A DNA stretch of 64,000 bases from Neorhizobium sp. UBA7851 (GTDB lineage: Bacteria; Pseudomonadota; Alphaproteobacteria; Rhizobiales; Rhizobiaceae), in NCBI GenBank assembly GCA_002500765.1, contig DLSX01000129.1:35733-99732 (forward strand), given 5' to 3'. Below are positions 1-10,185 of this stretch, one piece after another. Within the stretch, counting starts at the first letter, position 1. The number at the start of each line of letters is the position of its first letter. The notes below the pieces were generated by a model. It was not told where the DNA came from and did not search any database. It saw only the letters and a program-made list of their open reading frames with translations. Made by a program: the position numbers and the translations under genes.

Positions 1-1508
<1,508 letters not shown>

Positions 1509-1520
1509 GGAGGGCATGCC

Positions 1521-2441
1521 ATGATCGTCACCTTCGGTTCCATCAATGTCGATTTCGTCTACGAGGTCGAGGCGATGCCGCAAGCGGGCCAGACGCTGCT
1601 TGCCAACCGTTTTCGCACCGAATCCGGTGGCAAGGGCGCCAATCAGGCGCTCGCGGCAGCGCGGGATGGCGCCGAAGTGGTGATGGTCGGGGCAGTTGGT
1701 AACGACAGTCTGGCCGAGATCGGTCTGCGGAATCTGGCCGGGGCGACAGATGTAAGCCGGGTCGCGCGTGTCGCGGAACCGACCGGCAATGCGTCGATCC
1801 ATATCGACGCTGAAGGCCGCAACATGATCGTGGTGGCCGCCGGTGCCAATCTGATGGCGACCTCGGATACGGTGGAGGAGGCGCTGCTGAAACGCGCCAA
1901 TGTCGTTCTCCTGCAGATGGAAAACGATGTGGCGGAAGTGGAAAAGCTGATCCGCCGCACGCTTGCCGTCAAGGCGACTTCCATTCTCAACCTCGCGCCC
2001 GCTTTTCCGCTGTCGCAGCAGGTTCTGTCGCTGTGCGATCTGATCGTCGTCAACGAGGACGAGGCGGAAGCACTGGCCGGCTGGCTGGGTTGCGGATCGT
2101 CGGCGGAGGCACTGTCCGCACATCTCGATACCGGTGTCCTGCGCACATTGGGTGGAGATGGTGCGGAAGCCTGCGCCTTCGGAGACTATATCCGCATTGC
2201 GGCCATGTCGGTCGAGGTGAAGGACACGACGGCGGCGGGCGATTGCTTTGTCGGCGTGCTGGCCTCGGCGCTCGATCGCGGTCTGCCGTTGAAGGCGGCC
2301 ATGGAACGGGCATCGGTTGCGGCCGGGCTTGCATGTTCAAGGCCGGGGAGCCAGAGCAGCATCCCTTTAGATAGCGAAACAGAACAGGCCCAAAATCAGA
2401 GGGGTAGTTCGCTCAGTGATGTTGCAGTTAATGTTGAGTGA
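1521..2441 (+). CDS. PfkB/ribokinase-family carbohydrate kinase
   Basis: Predicted cytosolic ATP-dependent sugar kinase of 306 residues. An AAGGAGGGC ribosome site precedes the ATG. The N-terminal PfkB signature (SGGKGANQALAAARDGA, about residues 36-52) and the C-terminal signature with the catalytic Asp (DTTAAGDCF, about 236-244) are both visible and match ribokinase closely. It lies 12 bp after the ABC ATPase gene, so it probably phosphorylates a sugar released from the imported solute. The last 25 or so residues after the conserved RPGSQSSIP stretch are Gln/Asn/Ser-rich and do not look like the usual ribokinase end, which may reflect a frame change or rearranged 3' end. The substrate cannot be read from the sequence. 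Confidence 0.88.
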   Translation: MIVTFGSINVDFVYEVEAMPQAGQTLLANRFRTESGGKGANQALAAARDGAEVVMVGAVGNDSLAEIGLRNLAGATDVSRVARVAEPTGNASIHIDAEGRNMIVVAAGANLMATSDTVEEALLKRANVVLLQMENDVAEVEKLIRRTLAVKATSILNLAPAFPLSQQVLSLCDLIVVNEDEAEALAGWLGCGSSAEALSAHLDTGVLRTLGGDGAEACAFGDYIRIAAMSVEVKDTTAAGDCFVGVLASALDRGLPLKAAMERASVAAGLACSRPGSQSSIPLDSETEQAQNQRGSSLSDVAVNVE

Positions 2442-2711
2442 GGATCCCCGACTTCGGGCATGCTTGGGATCTTAAGACAGAAAATAAGCCGAGAGCGCCA
2501 AAATAGCGTGTCGCACGAATCTACGCCTCAGTTCCATTGGAATGTGTGTTCGGCCTCAGTAAGGGAGCCATCATCGGCTTGTTGATTAACAACGGGTAGG
2601 GCATTGCTCCGTCGCCGGCGCGAAAGAGCTCATGCAAGGTTCGCGTGCCCGCCTGACAGGCAAAATCTCAGCGCAAACCTGTTTCGAGCGTCGTTAATTA
2701 TTGTCAGATCA

Positions 2712-3095
2712 TCAATGTTGACGACCGGGGGGCGCAACCTTTTCGGCGGGCGTCCCACGCATGCCTGCTTCCAGAGAAAGAATCTCATCTGTCGAAAGCA
2801 GGTTCTCCTTGCCGCGTGGAGCGAGCAGACCCTTTAACTGGAGATCGATATAGCGCAGGCAGCATACGCGCAAAAACGACGTGAAGTTTCCAAGATCGTG
2901 TCCCTCGTCGATCGACTCGTTGTAGAGCTGGTGCAGGAGCTGAGGAACGTTCATGTCGTCCTTGGCGGCGATCTCCTCCAGAACAGTCCAGAACATGGTC
3001 TCCAGCCGAACGCTGGTCACCATGCCGTCCATGCGGATGGAGCGCGTCTGGCTCTCCCAAAGATGAGAGTTGGCGCCGATGAACAATCTGCACAT
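2712..3095 (-). CDS. Ribbon-helix-helix domain protein (RHH_4-like)
   Basis: Small 127-residue protein. The segment from about residue 20 (SIRMDGMVTSVRLETMFWTVLEEIAA) has the pattern of the rhizobial ribbon-helix-helix family: a beta strand with alternating residues, then an amphipathic helix and a second helix (VPQLLHQLYNES). Proteins of this kind are predicted DNA-binding repressors, but a target is not known to me. The ATG is preceded by GGAGGATTTTTC, a good ribosome site. The C-terminal tail (PAEKVAPPGRQH) is probably disordered. It stands alone, downstream of and on the same strand as the GMC dehydrogenase pair but separated by about 98 bp, so it may be independent of it. Confidence 0.72.
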   Translation of the reverse strand: MCRLFIGANSHLWESQTRSIRMDGMVTSVRLETMFWTVLEEIAAKDDMNVPQLLHQLYNESIDEGHDLGNFTSFLRVCCLRYIDLQLKGLLAPRGKENLLSTDEILSLEAGMRGTPAEKVAPPGRQH

Positions 3096-3193
3096 GAAAA
3101 ATCCTCCTGCCTGCTCCCGGCGATAACGATAACATAGAGCGCCGATCGGGAAAGAGGCCGCTACGCGCGGCCCCTGTTGGTTTGAATGTGGGC

Positions 3194-4759
3194 TTAGAGA
3201 TTGCCCTTCTTCAGTTCGCCAGCGATGTGTTCGGCCTGACGTATGGCAAGTGCCACGATCGTCAGCGTCGGGTTGGCGGCCGCGCCGGTCGTCATCACCG
3301 AGCCATCCGAGATGAACAGGTTCGGCACGTCATGGGCCTTGCCCCACCGGTCCACAACGCCGTCCTCCGCCCTCTCGCTCATGCGGCATGTGCCGAGATT
3401 GTGCGTGGAAGGGTAGGGAGGTGTGCGATGGGAATCGATCGCGCCGACGGCTGCATAGAGCTTCTGAGCGTGCTCGTAGGCGTAATTCCGCATGGCCACA
3501 TCGTTCTTGTGGTCGTCGAAATGTACGTTCGGAGCCGCCAGTCCCCATTGGTCCTTGACTGTATCGGACAGCGTTACCCGGTTACTTGCCTGCGGCATGT
3601 CCTCTCCGACGATCCACATGCCGGCCGTCCTGTCATAGGCATCCATGATCTCGGCGAAATCAGGACCCCATGCGCCCGGCTCGGCGAAGGCTGCGAGGAA
3701 GGACGGGCCGAGCGACAGCGTCTCCATGTAATAGCCGCCGACGAAGCCGCGATCCGGCTTGTGGACCGCTTCGTCAGCGATGATACCGGCCATGGTCTCG
3801 CCGCGGAACATATGAACCGGCTTGTCGAAGCGCGCATAAACCGAGCCGGTAAGATGACGCATATAGTTGCGTCCCACCTGATCGGAGCTATTGGCAAGGC
3901 CTTTTGGGAAGCGGTTGCTTTCGCTGAGGAGAAGAAGCCGCGCCGTCTCGATGGAGTTGCCCGCCACGCAGACGATATGCGCCGCCTGCTCATGCAGTGT
4001 GCCTTCCTTGTCGGCATAGACCACGGTATCGACCCTGCCGGACGCATCGTGGGTAATGCGCACGACATGACTTTCCGGGCGCAGGTCCAGCAAACCGGTT
4101 TCCAAAGCACGCGGAAGCTCGCGAACAAGAATGCTCCATTTCGCCTTGCTCTTGTCGCCCTGGAAGTTGAAACCGTCCTGGATCGACGCCGGACGACCGT
4201 CATAAGGCTCGGCATTCGTGGCATAAGGACCGGTTGCGTAAAGCTTGTAGCCGACGCGTTCGGCCCCGTTGGCGAAGACCTTGTAATTGTTGTTGGCCGG
4301 CAGGGCCGGGCGTCCATGGCGATGGGTCGATCCCATGGCTATTTCCGCCTTGTCATAATACGGCGCCATGTCCTCAAGCGTGATCGGCCAGTCCAGAAGC
4401 GTTGCGCCCTCGATATTGCCGTAGGTGGTGCGCGCCTTGAACTCATAGTCCTTGAAACGCGGTGTTGCTCCGGACCAATGGGTCGTCGTGCCGCCGACTG
4501 CCTTGACGATCCATGCCGGCAGGCTCGGAAAATCCGTGGCGATCCGCCAGGAACCGCTGGTCGTGCGCGGATCGAGCCAGGCCATCTGCTTGAAGGCTTC
4601 CCACTCGTTATTGTGGTAATCCTCATTTTTCAGATAGGCCCCTGCCTCAAGCAGGACGCAGGCAATGCCCGCCTTGGTCAGTTCGTAAGCCAGCGTTCCG
4701 CCGCCCGCGCCCGAGCCGATGATGATGACGGCTTTTTCGTCCTTTGCGATCTGTTTCAT
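3194..4759 (-). CDS. GMC-family FAD-dependent oxidoreductase, large subunit
   Basis: Flavoprotein of 521 residues related to the catalytic subunit of membrane-bound gluconate/sorbitol-type dehydrogenases. The FAD-binding loop is clear near the N-terminus (IIGSGAGGGTLAYEL, about residues 13-27). The GMC C-terminal block is also clear: GTCRMS, then DGSVMTTGAAANPTLTIVALA with the conserved NPTLT. It oxidises an alcohol or sugar, probably feeding the respiratory chain through a partner. Its start overlaps the stop of the small-subunit gene by ATGA, so the two are translationally coupled. No cytochrome c subunit gene is next to it, which leaves the electron route open. It carries no obvious signal peptide; the partner protein has a Tat-like one, so co-export is likely. 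Confidence 0.9.
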   Translation of the reverse strand: MKQIAKDEKAVIIIGSGAGGGTLAYELTKAGIACVLLEAGAYLKNEDYHNNEWEAFKQMAWLDPRTTSGSWRIATDFPSLPAWIVKAVGGTTTHWSGATPRFKDYEFKARTTYGNIEGATLLDWPITLEDMAPYYDKAEIAMGSTHRHGRPALPANNNYKVFANGAERVGYKLYATGPYATNAEPYDGRPASIQDGFNFQGDKSKAKWSILVRELPRALETGLLDLRPESHVVRITHDASGRVDTVVYADKEGTLHEQAAHIVCVAGNSIETARLLLLSESNRFPKGLANSSDQVGRNYMRHLTGSVYARFDKPVHMFRGETMAGIIADEAVHKPDRGFVGGYYMETLSLGPSFLAAFAEPGAWGPDFAEIMDAYDRTAGMWIVGEDMPQASNRVTLSDTVKDQWGLAAPNVHFDDHKNDVAMRNYAYEHAQKLYAAVGAIDSHRTPPYPSTHNLGTCRMSERAEDGVVDRWGKAHDVPNLFISDGSVMTTGAAANPTLTIVALAIRQAEHIAGELKKGNL

Positions 4760-5277
4760 TGACCTGCCCCCGTATATTCCTCGATGCGTGGTTCCGGCAG
4801 CCAGGTGAGATCATTGAACCCACGGTTGACGTAACCGCCCTTGTCGAAGCTCGGTCCTTCGTAGCCGAGCAGGCCCCAGACTTCGGGATCGTCGTAAAGG
4901 GTGGTGACTGTCGTGCCTTTGATGAGCTTGAAGAAATCGGTGTCCTCGATGGCTTTCAGCCTGTCGAGAGCGGCCTTGTCGTCCAGATCGGTGAAACCGC
5001 TCATCTGGATTTCCTGCAGTGCTGCCGCGAAGGTCACCTTTTCTGCAGGCGTCTTGCCGGCTGCGGCCAGAACGGCGTCGGCGGTGCGCTGGTAGGGACC
5101 ATCTCCGAAACGTTTGTGCGGAAACATGGCGCGGATCATGCGCACCAGCGTCTTGTAGCTCGCCTGATCCTTTTCAGGTTCGAGTGGCAGCTTGGCAAAA
5201 GCGACCTTTGCGATCGACGATCCCATTACAGCCGCCGTCGCGCTGCCGATCAGCAGCCGTCTTTTTGTGGTTTTCAT
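4756..5277 (-). CDS. Gluconate 2-dehydrogenase subunit 3 family protein
   Basis: Protein of 173 residues with a twin-arginine-like leader (KRRLLIGSATAAVMGSS) and a mature part typical of subunit 3 of FAD-linked gluconate/sugar dehydrogenases (FKTLVRMIRAMFPHKRFGDGPYQ-like region about residues 40-65; I see SYKTLVRMIRAMFPHKR). In characterised relatives this subunit carries the Tat signal and escorts the GMC subunit to the periplasm. It comes first in the two-gene transcript and overlaps the large-subunit start by 4 bp. A GGGAGGAGAACC ribosome site precedes its ATG. The substrate of the complex is not identifiable. Confidence 0.85.
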   Translation of the reverse strand: MKTTKRRLLIGSATAAVMGSSIAKVAFAKLPLEPEKDQASYKTLVRMIRAMFPHKRFGDGPYQRTADAVLAAAGKTPAEKVTFAAALQEIQMSGFTDLDDKAALDRLKAIEDTDFFKLIKGTTVTTLYDDPEVWGLLGYEGPSFDKGGYVNRGFNDLTWLPEPRIEEYTGAGQ

Positions 5278-5317
5278 GGTTCTCCTCCCCTAATGAAAAC
5301 GATATTTCAGTTCGCCG

Positions 5318-5713
5318 TCAGCGATATCTTCCCTGTTTCTGCAAGACCTCTATCTGGTATCCGTCCGGATCCTGGACGAAGAAAAAGCGCGCCAGCTTGC
5401 GGCCTTCATGTTGAAAGTCGACCAGTTTGCGCGGCGAAAAACCGGCCTCCTCAAACCGGGCATGTTCGGAATCGACATCGTCCACGACGAAGGCGGAATG
5501 GCCATAGCCGTCACCTGTTTCGTATGGTTCCTTGCGGTCCTTGTTGACTGTCAGTTCCAGTTCGAATGTGTTTTCCGCATTGGACAGATAGATGAGGGTA
5601 AATCCCTCGAAATCGAGCCGCTCCGCGACCTTCAATCCAAACGCGCGGTCATAAAAATCAATCGACCGGGCTTCATCGAGTACCCGGATCATGCTGTGGA
5701 CGAATTTCGCCAT
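5318..5713 (-). CDS. gloA: VOC-family protein, lactoylglutathione lyase (glyoxalase I)-like
   Basis: A 131-residue glyoxalase-fold protein. The pattern fits glyoxalase I: an early metal His (KFVHSMIRV, His6), Glu in FELELT, His in GDGYGHSAFVVDD and a final Glu in DPDGYQIEVLQ. Glyoxalase I converts the methylglyoxal-glutathione hemithioacetal to S-lactoylglutathione, which a hydrolase turns into D-lactate. The divergent neighbour is a D-lactate dehydrogenase, which fits this route. A GGGAGGAGC ribosome site precedes the start. It lies 40 bp after the 3' side of the dehydrogenase pair's promoter region on the same strand. A related VOC lyase acting on another substrate cannot be ruled out. Confidence 0.8.
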   Translation of the reverse strand: MAKFVHSMIRVLDEARSIDFYDRAFGLKVAERLDFEGFTLIYLSNAENTFELELTVNKDRKEPYETGDGYGHSAFVVDDVDSEHARFEEAGFSPRKLVDFQHEGRKLARFFFVQDPDGYQIEVLQKQGRYR

Positions 5714-5865
5714 GCTCCTCCCTCTCTTCTCTCCTTGATGGACTATAGAGATGGAAAAGAAGGGCGGGTATTATTCTGCTACTACCTTCGCATTTTTGCC
5801 AGAGGCTATGGTTGCGTTAGAAAAAGCGATCTTGACTCGCCGTATTTTTCACCTTGGGAGGGGAC

Positions 5866-7605
5866 ATGAAACACGATGCCTTGATACGAACGGTAACCGA
5901 TATCGTCGGTTCACGGCATTGCTTGACCGGAGAGCGGCAGACAGAGCGTTTTCGCAAAGGGTTTCGCTCGGGAGAAGGGGAGGCAATCCTTGTCGCGATC
6001 CCCGGTAGTCTCGTGGAAATGTGGAGGGTGCTGCAGGCGGTGGTCGCCGCCGATTGCATCGTCATCCTGCAGGCGGCAAACACCGGATTGACGGAAGGTT
6101 CGACCCCGAAAGGCAGCTATGATCGCGGTGTGGTCATTATCTCCACCCTTCGGCTCGACAAGATACATGTACTGGATGAAGGGCGCCAGATCGTCAGCCA
6201 TGCGGGCGGTACATTGTTCCGGCTGGAGAAGCTTCTCGCAGCCTATGGCCGTCAGCCGCATTCGGTGATCGGTTCATCCTGCATCGGGGCGTCGATCGTC
6301 GGCGGCGTCTGCAACAATTCCGGTGGATCGCTGGTTCGGCGCGGCCCGGTTTATACCGAGCTTTCGCTTTATGCAGAAAAGACGGAAGCGGGTGAATTGC
6401 AGCTGGTCAACCATCTTGGCATCGACCTTGGTGATACGCCGGAGGAAATGCTTGGACGGCTGGATAGTGATCATATCGATCGGTCACTGATCATCGAAGG
6501 CAAAGGCCGTGCTTCCGATGACGGTTATGCATCACGGGTTCGCGATGTGGATGCTTCTACGCCGGCACGGTTCAACGCGGATCCCCGCAGTCTGTTCGAA
6601 GCTTCAGGATCCGCCGGAAAACTTGCCGTTTTTGCCGTGCGGCTGGATACGTTTCCGGTCGATGCCGATACGCGCGTCTATTATATCGGCACTAATGACG
6701 CCGCCGCGCTGACGGGGCTGCGGCGCAGTCTGCTGACGGAGTTTTCCGAGCTTCCGATCAGTGGCGAATACCTGCATCGCGACTGCTTTGACGTGACCCG
6801 GCGGTACGGCAAAGACACGTTGCTGATGATAGACCGGTGGGGAACGGATCGCCTTCCGACGTTCTTCGCTCTGAAAGGAGCGGTAGATGCGTGGCTGGCG
6901 AAAGCATCCTTCCTGCCCAACAATCTCGCCGACCGTCTGCTTCAACGGCTCGCCGATCTTCTGCCCGAAGCTTTGCCCAAGCGGATCCTCGCCTATCGCC
7001 AGGCTTTCGAACATCACCTCATTCTGAAAATCCCGGGAGATATGGCCGCCGAGGTGGAACAGGTGCTGAACCGGAATGTAGGGCCTGATTCCTGGTTTCT
7101 GTGTGATGCGGAGGAAGGCAAGAAGGCGATGCTTCATCGGTTCGCCGCAGCGGGTGCCGCCATCCGCTACGCTGCGGTTCACGGCCTGCAGCGGGAGAAT
7201 GTTCTTGCGCTCGACATCGCGCTGCGCCGCAACGATGCCGAATGGTTCGAGCAGCTACCTGCCGAAATCGACAGGCATATCGAAAAGAAGCTCTATTACG
7301 GACATTTCCTCTGCCACGTTCTGCATCAGGATTACATCGTCAAGCCGGGAACGGACGTCAAACGGCTGAAGGAGATGATGCTGGAGCGTCTCGATGCGCG
7401 CGGTGCGGAATATCCTGCCGAGCACAATGTCGGGCATATCTACCGCGCCAAGCCGGCACTGGCGGAGCATTACAGGTCGCTCGACCCGACCAACAGTTTC
7501 AATCCGGGTATCGGGAAGACCTCTCGGAACCGGTTTTACCGGGAAACCTGCCAATGCGGCGATGACACGCAGTCCTCTGCCGACAAGGCGATGGTGTGCA
7601 ATTGA
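5866..7605 (+). CDS. dld: Quinone-dependent D-lactate dehydrogenase
   Basis: Respiratory flavoprotein oxidising D-lactate to pyruvate and passing electrons to quinone at the inner membrane. I place the start at the ATG at 5866, which has GGGAGGGGAC just upstream, giving 579 residues, close to the 571 of the E. coli enzyme. The N-terminal half has the FAD_binding_4 pattern (QAANTGLTEGSTP about residues 72-84; SVIGSSCIGASIVGGVCNNSGG about 135-155). The C-terminal half is of the membrane-binding Dld type and ends with the usual EHNVGHIY and LDPTNSFNPGIGKTS blocks. It is divergent from the glyoxalase gene, so a shared promoter region of 152 bp may link methylglyoxal detoxification with D-lactate use. 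Confidence 0.94.
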   Translation: MKHDALIRTVTDIVGSRHCLTGERQTERFRKGFRSGEGEAILVAIPGSLVEMWRVLQAVVAADCIVILQAANTGLTEGSTPKGSYDRGVVIISTLRLDKIHVLDEGRQIVSHAGGTLFRLEKLLAAYGRQPHSVIGSSCIGASIVGGVCNNSGGSLVRRGPVYTELSLYAEKTEAGELQLVNHLGIDLGDTPEEMLGRLDSDHIDRSLIIEGKGRASDDGYASRVRDVDASTPARFNADPRSLFEASGSAGKLAVFAVRLDTFPVDADTRVYYIGTNDAAALTGLRRSLLTEFSELPISGEYLHRDCFDVTRRYGKDTLLMIDRWGTDRLPTFFALKGAVDAWLAKASFLPNNLADRLLQRLADLLPEALPKRILAYRQAFEHHLILKIPGDMAAEVEQVLNRNVGPDSWFLCDAEEGKKAMLHRFAAAGAAIRYAAVHGLQRENVLALDIALRRNDAEWFEQLPAEIDRHIEKKLYYGHFLCHVLHQDYIVKPGTDVKRLKEMMLERLDARGAEYPAEHNVGHIYRAKPALAEHYRSLDPTNSFNPGIGKTSRNRFYRETCQCGDDTQSSADKAMVCN

Positions 7606-7638
7606 GGGGTTGCGCGAATAATCATCGCCTAACCGTGC

Positions 7639-8910
7639 TCACGTAGCGCCAGCGGCAAACCGGTCGAAGAGATCGATGCTTCCCATCTGGCCGCCCTTCA
7701 GCATCAGGCTTATTCCGTCGCGCTGCGGGTCGTCGCTGCGTCCGATCGAAAGCGCGACACCCGGCGAAAGCTGACCGCCATAGGCGAGGCCCCACAGGTT
7801 GAGGTTTTGCGCCATATGGCTCGATGTATCGCCTCCCGCCGCAATAAGGCGTCTGACCGGGACTTCGCTCAGCAGTCGATCCGCAAAACGACCGACCGTT
7901 TGCGCAAGCCGCGTATCCGCGCTCGCAATCGAAGCCGGGTCCTGCGGTGCAGTCGACAGAAGCACATTTCGCTCGTCCCTGAGCGCCGATCCGATCCGTG
8001 TCGCCATACCCTCCCGATAGCTTTCCTCCTCGACGAGCCTGCCAGCATCGGCGCTGATGCGGATAAAGGATGTTGCAGCCTCGACCTGTCGACGCGTCAA
8101 TGGCGAGAGCGAGCCTGCTATGGCAAGTACCGGCCCGGTATCGGTCGTTTGTGGCTCGACAACAGGGGATACTCTGTCGCCGTAAATAGCCTCCGCCACG
8201 CTGCTTGCACCAACGACAAGCAGCGAGCCCTGCCGCGCACGGTGTTTGAGTTCAATTCCGATTGCTGCAAGATGCTTCTGCGTGAGGACATCGAAGAGAA
8301 TGTTCGGTTCGTCACTGGCGGAAAGCCGGTCGTTTTCCAGCATCGTCCAATCGACAAGACCGACTGTGTCGGCCCCGAGCTGCTGCAGGTGATGCCTGAG
8401 ATCCGCTTCCGCCATCGGCGTCGAAGGATGCCGGCTCATGGTCGGGTGGCGGTCGAGGCGATGGACAGTTGCCTCCGGTCCGATCGAGGCAAAGAGATTG
8501 CCGAATGCGCAATAGCGGCCGAGAGATGGCTGCCCGCCGAGGATCACGGCCTGCCGCTGATCGACGAAACCGCGCAGCACGGTCATTGCCGTTGCGATAT
8601 TGCCGACATTCCTGGCGCTGTCGAAGGTCGAGCAGCATTTGTAATGCAGCACGTTTACGCCCGACCGCGCAAAGAATTGTCCGACTGGGCGGAGTTCGGC
8701 TTCCATGGCTTCTGGCGTCATGGCGCGCGCCGAACCGGCTATGCCGACGGCATCGAGTGCGCCGGCCATCGCGAGGTGGCGGGACGAGGGAACGCCAAGG
8801 AAGAGGAATGCCTTCGCGCCCCTGCTGAAAAGTGTGGCCAGCGTATCCGTGGCGCCGGTGAAGTCGTCGCCATACCAACCGTAAAAGGGAGCGTTGATAT
8901 AGGCACTCAT
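7639..8910 (-). CDS. Four-carbon acid sugar kinase family protein (DUF1537)
   Basis: A 423-residue ATP-dependent kinase of the family that phosphorylates acid sugars such as threonate, erythronate, oxo-tetronates and 3-oxo-isoapionate. The N-terminal Asp motif (YGDDFTGATD, about residues 13-22) and the C-terminal nucleotide-binding region (RLIAAGGDTSSHMAQNL; SPGVALSIG) are intact. Its ATG overlaps the stop of the RuBisCO-like gene (ATGA), so the two are coupled. A DUF1537 kinase beside a RuBisCO-like protein is known from bacterial D-apiose/isoapionate catabolism (kinase OiaK with RLP OiaX or OiaT), where the kinase makes the substrate of the RLP. Assignment to that exact pathway is inference. 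Confidence 0.88.
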   Translation of the reverse strand: MSAYINAPFYGWYGDDFTGATDTLATLFSRGAKAFLFLGVPSSRHLAMAGALDAVGIAGSARAMTPEAMEAELRPVGQFFARSGVNVLHYKCCSTFDSARNVGNIATAMTVLRGFVDQRQAVILGGQPSLGRYCAFGNLFASIGPEATVHRLDRHPTMSRHPSTPMAEADLRHHLQQLGADTVGLVDWTMLENDRLSASDEPNILFDVLTQKHLAAIGIELKHRARQGSLLVVGASSVAEAIYGDRVSPVVEPQTTDTGPVLAIAGSLSPLTRRQVEAATSFIRISADAGRLVEEESYREGMATRIGSALRDERNVLLSTAPQDPASIASADTRLAQTVGRFADRLLSEVPVRRLIAAGGDTSSHMAQNLNLWGLAYGGQLSPGVALSIGRSDDPQRDGISLMLKGGQMGSIDLFDRFAAGAT

Positions 8911-10178
8911 GCGGCCTTACCGAAAAACTCCAGAGCCTTGCGAAGTGGCTCCGACGTGTCGGCGGCATCTTCCAGCGTCATGCCATTCTTCATGGCATGA
9001 AAGGCCGCGCGGATACTTTCAATGCCTGCAGCGGGGCCGCCCGGGTGGCCCATGATGCCGCCGCCCGCCATGAACAGAAACTCGTCACCGCCCGCCGCCT
9101 TCCATGTGACAGGAACGGTGCCTGCCCATTGACCCGACGAAAAGGCGGGAAGCACGCGGTCGTCGGATTGTTCGTCGAGTGGGGTCAGGCACATGGCCGT
9201 ACTTTCGATGACCTCGCTGTTTTCCTGGGCGAATTTGCCGTCGAGGCCATGGACGTGCATGTGGTCGACGCCGGCCAGCCGCCAGAGGACCTGATAGGCA
9301 CCGAAGCCGATGCCGAGAACATCGCAACGCGACAAGGCGCCGAACCCGTTGCGATGGCCGTGCAGCGCCAGATCGGTGGAACGTCGAAGCGTCTCGACTG
9401 CGGAAAAGCCGCACCAGTTGAGATTGGCCATCACACAGGTGCCGCCTTCGCTTGCGACCAGATCGGCATGGCGGCGCATGGCATCCGTTTCGTCGGTAAT
9501 GTTGAAAGCGATCATGACGCGCCGCCCGAGCCTGTCCTCCGCGCGCTTGACCGCTGCCATGACGGCAGGGATGCGTTTGGCCAGGGGTGCGTGGACCGGA
9601 TTGGCGGAAATCTCGTCATCCTTGATGAAATCGACGCCGGCATCGCAGAGCCGCCCCACCAGCTTCGCCGTATCGTCCGCGGTCAATCCCACATTCGGCT
9701 TGATGATCGAGCCAATCATCGGTCCTTCGGCAACGCCCGTCAGCCTGCGCGTGCCGGCAATGCCCTGTTTCGGCAAGAGGTATCGTCGGCGCCAGGAGGC
9801 CGGCAGGGTTAGGTTTTCCAGCCGAAGACCTGTGACCTCGCCGAGATCATAGAGATTGCCGGCAACCGTCGAGGCGAGTGCCGCAAGATTGATGCCGATA
9901 TTGTCGATCGGAAAACGGATACTCACGGTTGCTCGATGCGGCCTGGCGGTGATGCCACGGCGAATAAGCCAGGCGCTCGGCAGTGTCGGGTGGTCGATCT
10001 CCCCCAAGTCGACCACCCCGAGCACCTCCGCACGCGCGCGGGCGCGCAGATCGTCCGTTTCTCCCTCGACACGGATGAACGTGCCGGAGGACTGCTCCCC
10101 GGCCATGATCTCTGCCACTTTCTCGAGAGGAAGCGGTGTCTCTATCAGGTAATCCGCCGTAAAATGCGTATCCGTCAC
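8907..10178 (-). CDS. RuBisCO-like protein (RLP), candidate phospho-acid-sugar decarboxylase or hydrolase
   Basis: A 423-residue member of the RuBisCO large-subunit superfamily, shorter than true RuBisCO. It keeps the metal-centre triad with a carbamylatable Lys in FIKDDE (Lys186, Asp188, Glu189), the Lys in SIIKPNVG (Lys160), His residues in HGHRNG (273/275) and HMHVHG (308/310), the loop-6-type Lys in LDGKF (Lys315) and the phosphate-binding FSSGQ and AGGGIMGHPGG segments. This full catalytic set argues for enolate chemistry rather than decay. It is coupled to the DUF1537 kinase and follows a VOC protein and a TRAP receptor on one transcript. By analogy with OiaX/OiaT it may decarboxylate or cleave a phosphorylated 3-oxo acid sugar. 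There is no small subunit and no phosphoribulokinase, so it is not a Calvin-cycle enzyme. Confidence 0.9.
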   Translation of the reverse strand: MTDTHFTADYLIETPLPLEKVAEIMAGEQSSGTFIRVEGETDDLRARARAEVLGVVDLGEIDHPTLPSAWLIRRGITARPHRATVSIRFPIDNIGINLAALASTVAGNLYDLGEVTGLRLENLTLPASWRRRYLLPKQGIAGTRRLTGVAEGPMIGSIIKPNVGLTADDTAKLVGRLCDAGVDFIKDDEISANPVHAPLAKRIPAVMAAVKRAEDRLGRRVMIAFNITDETDAMRRHADLVASEGGTCVMANLNWCGFSAVETLRRSTDLALHGHRNGFGALSRCDVLGIGFGAYQVLWRLAGVDHMHVHGLDGKFAQENSEVIESTAMCLTPLDEQSDDRVLPAFSSGQWAGTVPVTWKAAGGDEFLFMAGGGIMGHPGGPAAGIESIRAAFHAMKNGMTLEDAADTSEPLRKALEFFGKAA

Positions 10179-10185
10179 GGGAACC

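Noticed and set aside
2447..2458. Small hairpin (CCCGA with TCGGG) after the first PfkB gene
   Set aside because: Five-base stem, two-base loop and no T run; too weak to call a terminator.
3182..4762. Long plus-strand frame opposite the GMC gene
   Set aside because: It is a shadow of the minus-strand gene, which has clear FAD and GMC motifs and a coupled partner.
8907..10178. True RuBisCO for carbon fixation
   Set aside because: Too short, no small subunit or phosphoribulokinase nearby, and coupled to an acid-sugar kinase.
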